42,263 nucleotides of DNA, from the NCBI GenBank assembly GCA_002375765.1, contig DFMV01000075.1:1-42263 (forward strand), read 5' to 3'. A program made the position numbers and the translations under genes. The stretch is from Rhizobiales bacterium UBA3584. Lineage in GTDB: Bacteria; Pseudomonadota; Alphaproteobacteria; Rhizobiales; Devosiaceae. The first letter of the stretch is position 1. Each line of letters opens with the position of its first letter. Below are positions 16,366 to 25,082 of the stretch, piece after piece. The notes beneath the pieces were generated by a model that was not told the origin of the DNA, did no database searches, and saw nothing but the letters and a program-made list of their open reading frames with translations.

Positions 16366-17304
16366 ATGAACATCGAGGCACTTCGCACGCTGATCTATAC
16401 GGCAGAGCACCGCAACTACCACACGGTAGCGCAGCTCATGCACATCTCGCAGCCTGCGATCTCCAAGCGTATCCGCATGCTCGAAGACCAGCTTCAGAAC
16501 AAGCTGGTCGAGCGCGTGGGCGCCTCGATGGTCCTCACCCCCGCGGGCCAGGCCTTGCTTCCTTATTGCGAGCGGATCGTTGCGGCCTATGACGAGGCCC
16601 TCCAGCGGCTGAGCAATCCCGGAGACTGGCAGGGAACCATCCAGCTTGGTGCTGTCGATACGATCCTATCGACCTGGCTCACCGACTTTCTCGACCGCCA
16701 TCAGCGATGCTATCCCCAGGTGCGCATCGAAGTGGTCGCCGCCCCGACCAAGGACCTTCTCGTTGAACTCAACAATGGGCGGATCGACATCGCGATGATG
16801 CTCGGCCCGTCCTATGATCGCGCCTTCGTCGAAATTCCCCTGTGCACCATGGAGGTTGGCTTCTATGGGCGTGCAAAGACCCGGCTCGATACCGATGTAC
16901 CGCCGCGCAGCCTCTCGGTCGAGGAGATCGCTGAGGCGAGCGTGATCACGTTCCCCCATGGTTCTCGCCCTTATTTCGACTTGGCCGAGCAACTCCGCCA
17001 GCTCCCGTTGCCCCACCAGCCCAGACTTAGCGGGTGCATGTCCATGCTGACCTTAAGATCATTGGCGGAGCGCGGCCTGGGCATAGCGACCCTGCCGACC
17101 CCTATGGCGGTCGGGGGGAGGCTGGAAAGGCTCGATCTCGGCATAGCATTGCAGCCGCTCACCTTTGCCGCCGCCTATCGACCGGCCGCCGCGCCGCCGA
17201 TTTATCGCCGCTTTTGCGCGCTGGCCGCCGAAACGGCCGCCGATTATGCGCGCCGCAATCGCACGGGCATCGCCGTACCCGGTTCGGTTCCTGTTACGCC
17301 ATGA
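16366..17304 (+). CDS. LysR-family transcriptional regulator (module B)
   Basis: A 312-residue LysR regulator with the N-terminal winged helix at 1-60 (LMHISQPAISKRIRMLEDQL) followed by an effector domain. A GGGTGAT sequence precedes the ATG at 16366. Unlike most LysR genes it is not divergent. It is embedded in the same direction as the rest of module B and overlaps the next gene by ATGA (17301-17304), so its level is tied to the operon it may control. It is only distantly similar to the LysR protein at 406-1290. Confidence 0.88.
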   Translation: MNIEALRTLIYTAEHRNYHTVAQLMHISQPAISKRIRMLEDQLQNKLVERVGASMVLTPAGQALLPYCERIVAAYDEALQRLSNPGDWQGTIQLGAVDTILSTWLTDFLDRHQRCYPQVRIEVVAAPTKDLLVELNNGRIDIAMMLGPSYDRAFVEIPLCTMEVGFYGRAKTRLDTDVPPRSLSVEEIAEASVITFPHGSRPYFDLAEQLRQLPLPHQPRLSGCMSMLTLRSLAERGLGIATLPTPMAVGGRLERLDLGIALQPLTFAAAYRPAAAPPIYRRFCALAAETAADYARRNRTGIAVPGSVPVTP

Positions 17305-18113
17305 GTTCGGTTGCGCAAGAAGGCCACCTCCTGGGTGCGTCGGACGGGCTGTCCTTCGAGATCATCAATCCCGAGGGGTCAAGTCCGATCCTGCTCGTAT
17401 GCGAGCATGCAGCAAACCGCGTGCCCGCGCGGCTCGGCAAACTGGGCCTGGAACCCGCGGAGCTCGCAAGCCATGTCGGCTGGGACCCTGGCGCTCTGGC
17501 TCTTGCAAGGGGTCTGAGCAGCGCGTTCGACGCCCAGCTCATCGCCGCGCGGTTTTCGCGTCTCGTTTACGATTGCAACCGCCCGCCCGACGCGCCGAGC
17601 GCCATGCCCGGCGACACCGAAGTTTGCGTGGTGCCTGGCAATATCGATCTCACACCTGGCGACCGAGAGGCGCGGGTCGCGGAAATCTATCTGCCCTTTC
17701 ACGCAGCGCTTGCCGATCTCATCGCGCGCAAGCGCTCGGCCGGCGGGACGCCGATCGTCGTCACCGTTCACAGCTTCACTCCGATTTTCAGGGGCGAGCG
17801 CCGCGACGTCGAAATCGGCTTTCTATGTGACCGGGATGACCGCCTCGCCCGAGCCCTGCGGGACTTCTGCGCTGGACATTCGACATACGATATTCGCCTC
17901 AACCAACCCTATGGGCCGGCGGACGGCGTTCTGCACACCATCGAAAAGCACCTTGGTGAAGGGCCGTTTCCCTACGCGATGATCGAAGTGAGAAACGACT
18001 TGCTGGCGGCGGAAAACGGCCTCGCGGAGGTCGCAACCCTGCTCGGGAATGCGCTGGCCGAGGCTGTGTCGGGGTCCAATTTCAACGAAACAACAAGATG
18101 GCCGGAAGCTTGA
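17301..18113 (+). CDS. N-formylglutamate amidohydrolase family protein (module B)
   Basis: A 270-residue protein of the N-formylglutamate amidohydrolase (FGase/HutG) family, zinc-type hydrolases that cut an amide next to glutamate. Family landmarks are VCEHAANRVP near the N-terminus, TVHSFTPIFRG in the middle and MIEVRNDL near the C-terminus. No histidine-degradation genes are nearby. It sits directly before a glutamine-synthetase-like ligase, an aldehyde dehydrogenase and an alcohol dehydrogenase, so it may remove a gamma-glutamyl or other N-acyl group in that pathway. It is translationally coupled to the LysR gene by ATGA. A paralogue is at 24180-25082. Confidence 0.85.
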   Translation: MSSVAQEGHLLGASDGLSFEIINPEGSSPILLVCEHAANRVPARLGKLGLEPAELASHVGWDPGALALARGLSSAFDAQLIAARFSRLVYDCNRPPDAPSAMPGDTEVCVVPGNIDLTPGDREARVAEIYLPFHAALADLIARKRSAGGTPIVVTVHSFTPIFRGERRDVEIGFLCDRDDRLARALRDFCAGHSTYDIRLNQPYGPADGVLHTIEKHLGEGPFPYAMIEVRNDLLAAENGLAEVATLLGNALAEAVSGSNFNETTRWPEA

Positions 18114-18115
18114 GC

Positions 18116-19480
18116 ATGACAGCGGATTTCACATTCGAAACCCTGAAGCAAAAGGTCTCTGAGGGCGAAATCGACACCGTTCTTGTGTGTCTTATCGACA
18201 TGCAGGGCCGCCTTATGGGCAAGCGCTTTCTGGCCCGTACCTTTATCGATAGCGCGTGGGAAGAGACCCATTGCTGCAACTACCTGCTCGCCACTGACCT
18301 CGAAATGGCAACGCCCGACGGCTATGCCGCAACAAGTTGGGAGGCGGGGTATGGCGACTATGTCATGAAGCCCGATCTCGCGACGTTGCGGCCCGTCCCT
18401 TGGCTTGAGGGGACGGCCATGGTGCTCTGCGATATTCTCGATCACCACTCCCATGCGCCGGTCGCCCATTCGCCCAGGCAGGTTCTCAAAACCCAGATCG
18501 CGCGTCTTGCTGCGCTGGGGTTCGAAGCGGCTATGGCGACAGAGCTCGAGTTCTTTCTCTTTGAAAAGAGCTTCGATGAAATTCGTAAATCCGGCTTTCG
18601 CGATCTTCAGCCGATCAGCGGCTACAATGAAGACTATCACATCCTTCAGACCACCAAGGAGGAGCATGTGATGCGGCCCGTCCGCAACCTGCTTTATGCC
18701 GCGGGGATTCCTGTCGAAAGTTCAAAGGGCGAAGCCGAGGCGGGGCAGGAAGAACTCAACATCCGCTATGACGCACCGCTCAACTGCGCCGATCACCACA
18801 CCATCGCCAAACACGCCATCAAGGAGATCGCATGGCAGAACGGGCATGCTGCGACCTTCCTGCCCAAATGGCATCACGACCGGGTTGGCTCGTCGTCCCA
18901 TATCCATCAGTCACTGTGGAAGGACGGGCAACCGGCCTTTTACGACAGCACCGCCACCCATGGCATGTCCACACTTATGCGCCAATATCTGGCCGGGCTC
19001 ATCAAGTACGCACCCGATGTCACCTATTTCCTCGCGCCTTACGTGAACAGCTACAAGCGGTTCCAAAAAGGCACCTTTGCGCCCACGGGGATCGTGTGGT
19101 CGATCGACAACCGTACCGCCGGCTTTCGGCTTTGCGGCGCGGAAACAAAGGCAGTACGCGTCGAATGCCGAATCGGCGGATCCGATATCAACCCCTATCT
19201 GGCGATGGCCACCCAACTCGCGGCCGGCATCGCAGGGATTGAAGAGGAGCTCGATCTTCCACCCGCACTCACGGGCGATGCCTATGAAGCGGCAAAAGCC
19301 AGCCAGATCCCGCGCACCCTGCGCGACGCCATGGCGACGCTGAAGGCGTCGAAAATGCTGCGTGCGGCGCTCGGCGACGATGTCGTCGAGCACTACTACC
19401 GCTGCGCTGAATGGGAACAGGAAGAGTTCGACCGCGTGGTGACCGACTATGAGATCGCCCGTGGCTTTGAGAAAGCGTGA
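18116..19480 (+). CDS. glutamine-synthetase-like gamma-glutamyl amine ligase
   Basis: A 454-residue member of the glutamine synthetase superfamily. Motifs: ATELEFFLFE (catalytic beta strand), GEAEAGQEELNIRY (metal Glu), SSSHIHQSLW (nucleotide/glutamate site), NSYKRF and ECRIGGSDINPYL. Sequence style resembles PuuA/GlnT/GmaS-type enzymes, which attach glutamate to amines, more than housekeeping GlnA; there is no evident adenylylation Tyr loop. I chose ATG 18116 (GGAAG upstream) over ATG 18098, which lacks a site. Followed immediately by aldehyde and alcohol dehydrogenases, it probably gamma-glutamylates an amine or amino alcohol so that it can be oxidised safely. Confidence 0.88.
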   Translation: MTADFTFETLKQKVSEGEIDTVLVCLIDMQGRLMGKRFLARTFIDSAWEETHCCNYLLATDLEMATPDGYAATSWEAGYGDYVMKPDLATLRPVPWLEGTAMVLCDILDHHSHAPVAHSPRQVLKTQIARLAALGFEAAMATELEFFLFEKSFDEIRKSGFRDLQPISGYNEDYHILQTTKEEHVMRPVRNLLYAAGIPVESSKGEAEAGQEELNIRYDAPLNCADHHTIAKHAIKEIAWQNGHAATFLPKWHHDRVGSSSHIHQSLWKDGQPAFYDSTATHGMSTLMRQYLAGLIKYAPDVTYFLAPYVNSYKRFQKGTFAPTGIVWSIDNRTAGFRLCGAETKAVRVECRIGGSDINPYLAMATQLAAGIAGIEEELDLPPALTGDAYEAAKASQIPRTLRDAMATLKASKMLRAALGDDVVEHYYRCAEWEQEEFDRVVTDYEIARGFEKA

Positions 19481-19481
19481 T

Positions 19482-20861
19482 ATGACTAAGACACTTCAAT
19501 GCATTTCGCCGATAGACGGCTCCGTATTCGCCGAACGCGAAGCACTCGGGGTCAATGATGCGCGTGCGCGCATCGCCCGTTCGCGCAAAGCACAGGCGGT
19601 ATGGGCGGCGCGGCCGTTGCAGGAGCGCATCGACCTGGTCATGGCGGGGGTTGCCGCAATAGGCGCGCTCAATGACCAGATCGTGCCCGAACTCGCCCGG
19701 CAGATGGGACGCCCGGTGCGCTATGGCGGAGAGTTCGGCGGCTTCAATGAGCGCGCCAGCCATATGGCGGCCATCGCCGAAGACGCGCTTGCAGACATCG
19801 TGGTTTCAAGCGATGGCGATCTCAAGCGCTACATCAAGCGCGTTCCGCACGGCGTCGTGTTTGTCGTCGCGCCCTGGAACTATCCCTATATGACCGCGAT
19901 CAACTCTGTGGCGCCGGCGCTGATCGCTGGTAACGCGGTCATCCTCAAGCACGCCTCGCAAACCCTGCTCGTTGGCGAACGCCTGGCGGCAGCGTTTCAC
20001 GGCGCGGGCGTGCCCGAAGACGTGTTTCAGAACGTTTTTCTTGACCACGAAACGACCGGCGCGCTCATTGCCGAGGGCGCGTTCGACTTCATCAACTTCA
20101 CCGGTTCGGTGAACGGCGGCAAGGCCATGGAGCGTGCTGCGGCGGGTACCTTTACCGGGCTCGGGCTCGAGCTTGGCGGCAAGGATCCCGGCTATGTCAT
20201 GGACGACGCAGATCTCGACGCGGCCGTTGATGCGCTGATCGACGGCGCGATGTTCAATTCGGGGCAATGCTGTTGCGGGATCGAACGCATCTATGTCGCT
20301 GAATCGCTGTTTGATGCCTTTGTCGAAAAGGCCGTTGCGATTGTTAAGGGCTATAAGCTCGGCAATCCCCTCGACCCCGAAACAACGCTTGGCCCCATGG
20401 CCAATGTCCGGTTTGCAAAAGAGGTGCGCAGCCAGATCGCCGACGCTGTGGGGGCCGGTGCGAAAGCGCACATCGCCACCTTCGGCTCGGACGATGGCGG
20501 CGCCTATCTCACTCCGCAAATTCTCACCGACGTCACCCACGACATGCGCGTGATGCGCGAGGAGAGCTTTGGCCCGGTGGTCGGTATCATGAAGGTAAAA
20601 GACGACGACGAGGCCATCGCCCTTATGAACGACAGCGATTTCGGGCTGACGGCGTCGCTCTGGACCAAGGACACGGACCGGGCCGCCTCCATCGCGAACC
20701 GCATCGAGACCGGTACGGTCTTTATGAACCGCTGCGACTATCTCGATCCGGCCCTGTGCTGGACGGGGTGCAAGGACACTGGCCGAGGCGGTGGACTATC
20801 GGAGATCGGCTATCACAATCTCACCCGGCCTAAATCCTACTATTTGAAGAAGGCACAATAA
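19482..20861 (+). CDS. NAD(P)-dependent aldehyde dehydrogenase
   Basis: A 459-residue aldehyde dehydrogenase. Catalytic Cys264 lies in NSGQCCCG, the general base Glu230 in LELGGKDPG, and the oxyanion Asn133 in PWNYP. The active-site segment has three adjacent cysteines (263-265). It starts one base after the ligase stop and ends one base before the alcohol dehydrogenase, so the three are a tight unit. By analogy with the Puu and isopropylamine (Ipu) pathways it may oxidise a gamma-glutamyl aldehyde, but its specificity cannot be read from sequence. Confidence 0.92.
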   Translation: MTKTLQCISPIDGSVFAEREALGVNDARARIARSRKAQAVWAARPLQERIDLVMAGVAAIGALNDQIVPELARQMGRPVRYGGEFGGFNERASHMAAIAEDALADIVVSSDGDLKRYIKRVPHGVVFVVAPWNYPYMTAINSVAPALIAGNAVILKHASQTLLVGERLAAAFHGAGVPEDVFQNVFLDHETTGALIAEGAFDFINFTGSVNGGKAMERAAAGTFTGLGLELGGKDPGYVMDDADLDAAVDALIDGAMFNSGQCCCGIERIYVAESLFDAFVEKAVAIVKGYKLGNPLDPETTLGPMANVRFAKEVRSQIADAVGAGAKAHIATFGSDDGGAYLTPQILTDVTHDMRVMREESFGPVVGIMKVKDDDEAIALMNDSDFGLTASLWTKDTDRAASIANRIETGTVFMNRCDYLDPALCWTGCKDTGRGGGLSEIGYHNLTRPKSYYLKKAQ

Positions 20862-20862
20862 G

Positions 20863-22008
20863 ATGTTCCCCAACGCCAACTGGTCCTATCCTACTGCAAT
20901 CCGCTTCGGCGCTGGGCGCATTTCCGAAATCGCCGATGCCTGCAAGGCGGCCGGCATCAGCAAGCCTTTGCTCGTCACCGACAAGGGTCTGGCGCGCATG
21001 GAAATCACCACCAGAACCCTCGACCTGATCGAAGCCGGGGGACTGGGGCGGGGGCTATTTTCGGACGTCGATCCGAACCCGACCGATGCGAACGCCGATG
21101 AGGGGGTGCGCGTCTTCAGGGACGGCGGATATGATGGCGTCATAGCGTTCGGCGGCGGTTCGGGGCTCGATCTTGCCAAGGTCATCGCCTTCATGGCGGG
21201 CCAGACCCGGCCGATGTGGGATTTCGAGGACATTGGCGATTGGTGGACGCGCGCCAACCCCGACGCAGTCGCGCCGATCGTGGCCGTGCCGACAACGGCG
21301 GGAACCGGCTCGGAAGTCGGGCGGGCCAGTGTCATCACCAACTCGGCGACGCACGAGAAAAAGATCATCTTCCACCCCAAAATGCTGCCCAGTGTCGTCA
21401 TCTGCGATCCTGAGCTGACCGTCGGTATGCCCAAATTTATAACGGCGGGCACGGGCCTTGACGCCTTTGCCCATTGTGTCGAGGCGTTCTCCAGCCCGCA
21501 TTATCACCCGATGAGCCAGGGGATTGCGCTCGAGGGAATGCGGCTGGTGAAACAATACCTGCCGCGCGCCTATGAGAACGGCACCAACATCGAGGCGCGC
21601 GCCCATATGATGTCGGCCGCGGCCATGGGGTCGACCGCCTTCCAGAAAGGGCTTGGGGCCATCCATGCGCTCAGCCACCCCGTCGGCGCCGTGCATCACA
21701 CCCATCACGGGACCACCAACGCCGTTTTCATGCCGGCGGTCCTGCGGTTCAATCGTGACGCCATCAGCGAGCGCTTCGACGCCGCAGCGGCTTATCTCGG
21801 AATTGAGGGTGGATATGAAGGGTTCTGCGCATACGTCGAGACGCTCAACGCGGCTGTCGGCATTCCCAAGACGCTGACGGAGCTGGGCGTTGAAAATCCC
21901 GATATCGATGCCCTCACCATGGCCGCACTGCGTGACCCGAGCACCGGCGGCAATCCCGTGAAAATGACAGCGGAAAACACCCGGGCACTGCTCGAACAAT
22001 GCCTGTGA
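20863..22008 (+). CDS. iron-containing alcohol dehydrogenase
   Basis: A 381-residue group III (iron-type) alcohol dehydrogenase. NAD-binding GGGSGLDLAK (97-106), PTTAGTGSE (143-151), and metal ligands Asp200 and His204 (GLDAFAHC), His268 (GAIHALSH) and His282 (HHTHHG) are all present. It would oxidise an alcohol to the aldehyde used by the enzyme encoded just upstream, consistent with an amino-alcohol or hydroxy-amide substrate. It is the last gene of the module B run; a small dyad covers its stop codon (22006-22027). Confidence 0.92.
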   Translation: MFPNANWSYPTAIRFGAGRISEIADACKAAGISKPLLVTDKGLARMEITTRTLDLIEAGGLGRGLFSDVDPNPTDANADEGVRVFRDGGYDGVIAFGGGSGLDLAKVIAFMAGQTRPMWDFEDIGDWWTRANPDAVAPIVAVPTTAGTGSEVGRASVITNSATHEKKIIFHPKMLPSVVICDPELTVGMPKFITAGTGLDAFAHCVEAFSSPHYHPMSQGIALEGMRLVKQYLPRAYENGTNIEARAHMMSAAAMGSTAFQKGLGAIHALSHPVGAVHHTHHGTTNAVFMPAVLRFNRDAISERFDAAAAYLGIEGGYEGFCAYVETLNAAVGIPKTLTELGVENPDIDALTMAALRDPSTGGNPVKMTAENTRALLEQCL

Positions 22009-22027
22009 CGCTGGCCTGGTAGCGTCA
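22006..22027 (+). terminator. short hairpin at the end of module B
   Basis: TGACGCT, eight-base loop, AGCGTCA: a 7-bp perfect stem that includes the alcohol dehydrogenase stop. The following bases are A-rich rather than T-rich, so it is at best a weak or Rho-assisted end. The remaining space to the next gene (22028-22384) holds no recognisable gene. It contains only a small ATTCA-A-TGAAT dyad at 22309-22319, 66 bp before the gntR start, too short to assign. Confidence 0.35.
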
Positions 22028-22384
22028 AGAAAGACAGGTTCGTTGCGATGGCATCCGGTGGCGCCGCGGAAGCGACAATATCGTGCGTCGAACCGTGGCT
22101 GGCCGGTCCTCCACCTTGGCCAGAAAAGCGCGCAACTGCGAAACGTCGGATCGAATGCGATCGGCCCTTCCCGGGGGCGCTCCATGACAGGCTCTAGGGA
22201 AGGGTATTTTTAACCCCGCGCCGAAAAGTTCAGAAGCGCCAGGTTATCAGCCGCCAACGCGAAGGGCTGTAGGATCTGAAATTCCAGGGTTGCCATTAAG
22301 CTCCCGCTATTCAATGAATTGCTGTTGGTATGGTAGGCATTTGCCTTGGCAGTGCGCTGCGATCCGTAACGGCGGAAAGAAAAT

Positions 22385-23275
22385 ATGCGGGAACTGGACG
22401 TCCAATCGCTGAGCGGCCTGCAGGTCGACATTGCAAAGAATATCCTTGATGGTATTGCCTCCGGACGGTGGAAAGCGGGCGCTCATATTTCCGATTTCAA
22501 ACTGGCCCAGGAATTGGGAACCTCGCGAACGCCGGTTCGCAATGTCCTGCAGCTTCTCGAAAAGCACGGCCTGCTCGAACGTCGTCATCAGCAGGGGTTT
22601 CATTTCCAGGATATTGATCCGGCCAGGTTCAACGCTTTCAGACGGGAGCTTCCCGGATCGTCCAACGAGCAGTTGCTGGAAGAAATCATGATGGCGCGCG
22701 CCAAGGGCGCCATAGCGCACGAGGCGTCGGAGGCAGAGCTTGCCAGTCAGTTTGGGACCAGTCGGGCCACCGTCAGGAAGGCTCTTTTGAGGCTCGCCGC
22801 CGACGGTCTTGCCGAACGACGTCCTGGGCATGGATGGCGCTTTGCCGAATGCCTCGACAACACCCAGGCGGTCAACGAAAGCTACGCTTTCCGGGTCATC
22901 ATCGAATGCGCGGCGGTAAGGGAACCGGAGTTTAGGGTCGACAGGGCGGCGTTTGCCGCGCTCAAGGCCGAGCAGGAAGCTCTGCGCGATACCCCGCCGG
23001 CCAGGATTGACCGATCCGAGTGGTTTGAGGCCAACGCCCGCTTCCATGCGACTGTCGTCTCATGGTCCGGTAACAGATTTCTCCAGCAAGCCATTCACCG
23101 CCAGAACAGCTTGCGCAGGATGACAGAGTACGCCGAGTTTACAACGCTCGCGCCCGATCGTATCCGCAAGGCGGCGCAAGACCATCTCGCTATTCTTGAC
23201 GCAATCGATGCCGGCGATAACGAGCGCGCGGCGGAGATACTCCACAGGCATCTCAGCCGCACCCGGCCCGGGTAG
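22385..23275 (+). CDS. GntR-type regulator with two winged-helix domains and an FCD domain
   Basis: A 296-residue regulator with unusual architecture. Residues about 10-76 form a GntR winged helix (FKLAQELGTSRTPVRNVL) and about 92-160 form a second one (AELASQFGTSRATVRKALLR), before a C-terminal FCD-like ligand domain (about 165-290) with NARFHATVV and DHLAILDAI histidines. Typical FadR/FCD proteins have one DNA-binding domain and about 230 residues. Start ATG 22385 follows GGAAAG. It converges on the module C operon (next gene ends at 23276) and is its likely regulator. A duplicated DNA-binding part suggests a long or bipartite operator. Confidence 0.85.
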   Translation: MRELDVQSLSGLQVDIAKNILDGIASGRWKAGAHISDFKLAQELGTSRTPVRNVLQLLEKHGLLERRHQQGFHFQDIDPARFNAFRRELPGSSNEQLLEEIMMARAKGAIAHEASEAELASQFGTSRATVRKALLRLAADGLAERRPGHGWRFAECLDNTQAVNESYAFRVIIECAAVREPEFRVDRAAFAALKAEQEALRDTPPARIDRSEWFEANARFHATVVSWSGNRFLQQAIHRQNSLRRMTEYAEFTTLAPDRIRKAAQDHLAILDAIDAGDNERAAEILHRHLSRTRPG

Positions 23276-24148
23276 CTAAGCAGGTGGCCTTGCGGCAATC
23301 AATTCGACACGTTTGCGATACTGGCTCAGCGCTTCAGCAAAAAACGCCTTGACCGGTTCCTGAATCAGGACGCCTTGGTGCGCAACACCCGGCACGAAAT
23401 CGAACCGCGTCTTCACGCCGAGGCTCTCCAGCCCCATCTGCAGTGCCCTCAGGCGATCGATGCGGGTCTCTCCAGTATCGTTGATGCCTTCCATCCAGAA
23501 ATTGGAGGTGCTCCGTACCGTGACCTCCCAGGTCTCGACGTCCTTGTCGCCGATCACAAGTTGAACCGGGACTGACCGCAAAGCGTCGACATCGAGCTTG
23601 ATGCCGAAGCGCTCTTCCATGCCACGTGTCCCGATCCACCAGTCCTTGTCGTCGTCGGGAAGGGTGACGGTCCCTGGAGCGCCGACCGAGACTCCCATCA
23701 GGCGCCGTGGATGGAGATAGAGGAAGCGATGGACGAACTGCCCGCCGCCGGAAAAGCCGTGCATGAGAAATTTGTCGGCATGTATCCGGTAGATCGCGGA
23801 TATCTCCTCGATCATGTCGAGCAGCACCAGATCGTACCGAATACCGTGATAGAGGACGTGCTTGTAGTTGTTGAGATCGTTCGGATGAATGATTCCCGAT
23901 GGAAACAGCGGAGCGAGAACAATGCACTGGTTGGCTTCGGCAAAATCGACGAACTCGTCGCGCAGCAAGCTGGCCGTGCGGCCGGTATGGTGGATCAGGA
24001 CGGTCAGCGGATAGACATCCTGCGCCTCCTCGTCATAGCTTTCCGGCACATAGCAGCAATAGGAGAAGCGCTGATCGTAGCGCGAGGCATAAAGCGTGGT
24101 GCGGCCGCGGCGATAGAAACTGAGCTTGCTTAGTTGAGGCGTTGCCAT
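23276..24148 (-). CDS. alpha/beta hydrolase, polyhydroxybutyrate-depolymerase/esterase-like (module C)
   Basis: A 290-residue hydrolase: nucleophile elbow GFSGGGQFVHRF with Ser133, a likely acid in the IGDKDVE segment (Asp201/203) and His in PGVAHQG. IHHTGRTASLL (52-62) is the oxyanion-side loop. It is a paralogue of 5669-6511, sharing the GFSGG-x-QFVHR context. ATG 24148 gives the family-like N-terminus; the frame is open to 24355 but that overlaps the next gene. No signal peptide. It is the last gene of the module C operon, 31 bases after the formylglutamate-amidohydrolase-like gene. Confidence 0.8.
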   Translation of the reverse strand: MATPQLSKLSFYRRGRTTLYASRYDQRFSYCCYVPESYDEEAQDVYPLTVLIHHTGRTASLLRDEFVDFAEANQCIVLAPLFPSGIIHPNDLNNYKHVLYHGIRYDLVLLDMIEEISAIYRIHADKFLMHGFSGGGQFVHRFLYLHPRRLMGVSVGAPGTVTLPDDDKDWWIGTRGMEERFGIKLDVDALRSVPVQLVIGDKDVETWEVTVRSTSNFWMEGINDTGETRIDRLRALQMGLESLGVKTRFDFVPGVAHQGVLIQEPVKAFFAEALSQYRKRVELIAARPPA

Positions 24149-24179
24149 GGGACTATACCGATTTGAAAGAGCTGGTGCC

Positions 24180-25082
24180 TCACGCGACGTAGTCGGCGAG
24201 GGTGTGATTGAGCCGCGTGATGGTGGCCTTGAGGCTTTGGTAGTTCTCGCTTCGCTCCCGCGTCGTCTCGTCCATGTAGAGGCGGCGATTGATCTCGAGC
24301 TGGATGCTGTGGCGGCCGATAGAAGGGTTCGCGTAGGCCCTCGCCAGTTCTGCACCCCGGAATGGTTTGTTTAGACCTACCGAAAGCCCTTCGCCTTCCA
24401 GTGCTTTGGCAACCACATCGACAAACTCCTTGCCGGCCGAAGTGCCGTGAAGGTCGCCGATACAGATATCGGGCCGCGCGGCGCTGGCGCCGTCTGATGA
24501 CATGGCGTGCCCGGTAGCGGTCATCGAGTGGCAGTTGACGTGGAACACCCGGCCAAAGCGCTCATATGCGGCATCGAGCAGGTTGCGTAGTGCCCGATGA
24601 TAGGGCTGCCAGTATCGGGCGATCCGATCTTCCGCTTGGGTAACACTCAGCGGTTGCGCATGCATGAGCGTATTGCCCCAGCAATAGCGCCACATCAATC
24701 CCATGCCGCGCTTGGCCGTCGGGCTTTGCCCCACCGGATGCGGCCAGTTCCCGCAAACCATCTCGAGATCCATATCGAGCAGCGAACGGTTTGGATCGAG
24801 AAAACTGCGCGGGAAATGGGCCCGCAAAAGCGGAGCGCCATAATCGGGAGCACTAGAGAACAGATCGTCCACATGCGTGTCGGCGGAGATCAGCACGTCA
24901 CTTACTTCAACGGCGGGGTGAAAATCTGCCGGTATCTCCAGCCCGCTGTGCGGACTGTCAAAGACAAGAGGCAGATAAGGGGCTTTCGGCCCCTCGACCG
25001 ATAAAACCCCTGGAAGGGAAAAATCCTGCGGCGGAGCAGGGAAGGGCCGCCCAGCCCGGTCGGGTCCGATCGCCGGCATCAT
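24180..25082 (-). CDS. N-formylglutamate amidohydrolase family protein (module C)
   Basis: A 300-residue member of the FGase/HutG family. VFDSPHSGLEIP near 41-52, the central HVNCHSMTATG with a likely metal His, and IQLEINRRLYMDE near the C-terminus match the family. It is more HutG-like in length and spacing than the paralogue at 17301-18113. The start (two adjacent ATGs at 25082 and 25079) overlaps the RraA-like stop. There are no hut genes nearby; context with peptide import and a creatininase-family enzyme suggests hydrolysis of an N-acyl or gamma-glutamyl amino acid. Confidence 0.87.
   Translation of the reverse strand: MMPAIGPDRAGRPFPAPPQDFSLPGVLSVEGPKAPYLPLVFDSPHSGLEIPADFHPAVEVSDVLISADTHVDDLFSSAPDYGAPLLRAHFPRSFLDPNRSLLDMDLEMVCGNWPHPVGQSPTAKRGMGLMWRYCWGNTLMHAQPLSVTQAEDRIARYWQPYHRALRNLLDAAYERFGRVFHVNCHSMTATGHAMSSDGASAARPDICIGDLHGTSAGKEFVDVVAKALEGEGLSVGLNKPFRGAELARAYANPSIGRHSIQLEINRRLYMDETTRERSENYQSLKATITRLNHTLADYVA

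Noticed and set aside
17301..18113. Assigning hutG and a histidine-degradation role
   Set aside because: No hutH, hutU, hutI or hutF gene is in the window, and the neighbours point to amine or alcohol oxidation.
22048..22197. 49-codon plus-strand frame in the gap after module B
   Set aside because: No ribosome site, no hydrophobic or structured pattern, and composition typical of chance GC-rich frames.
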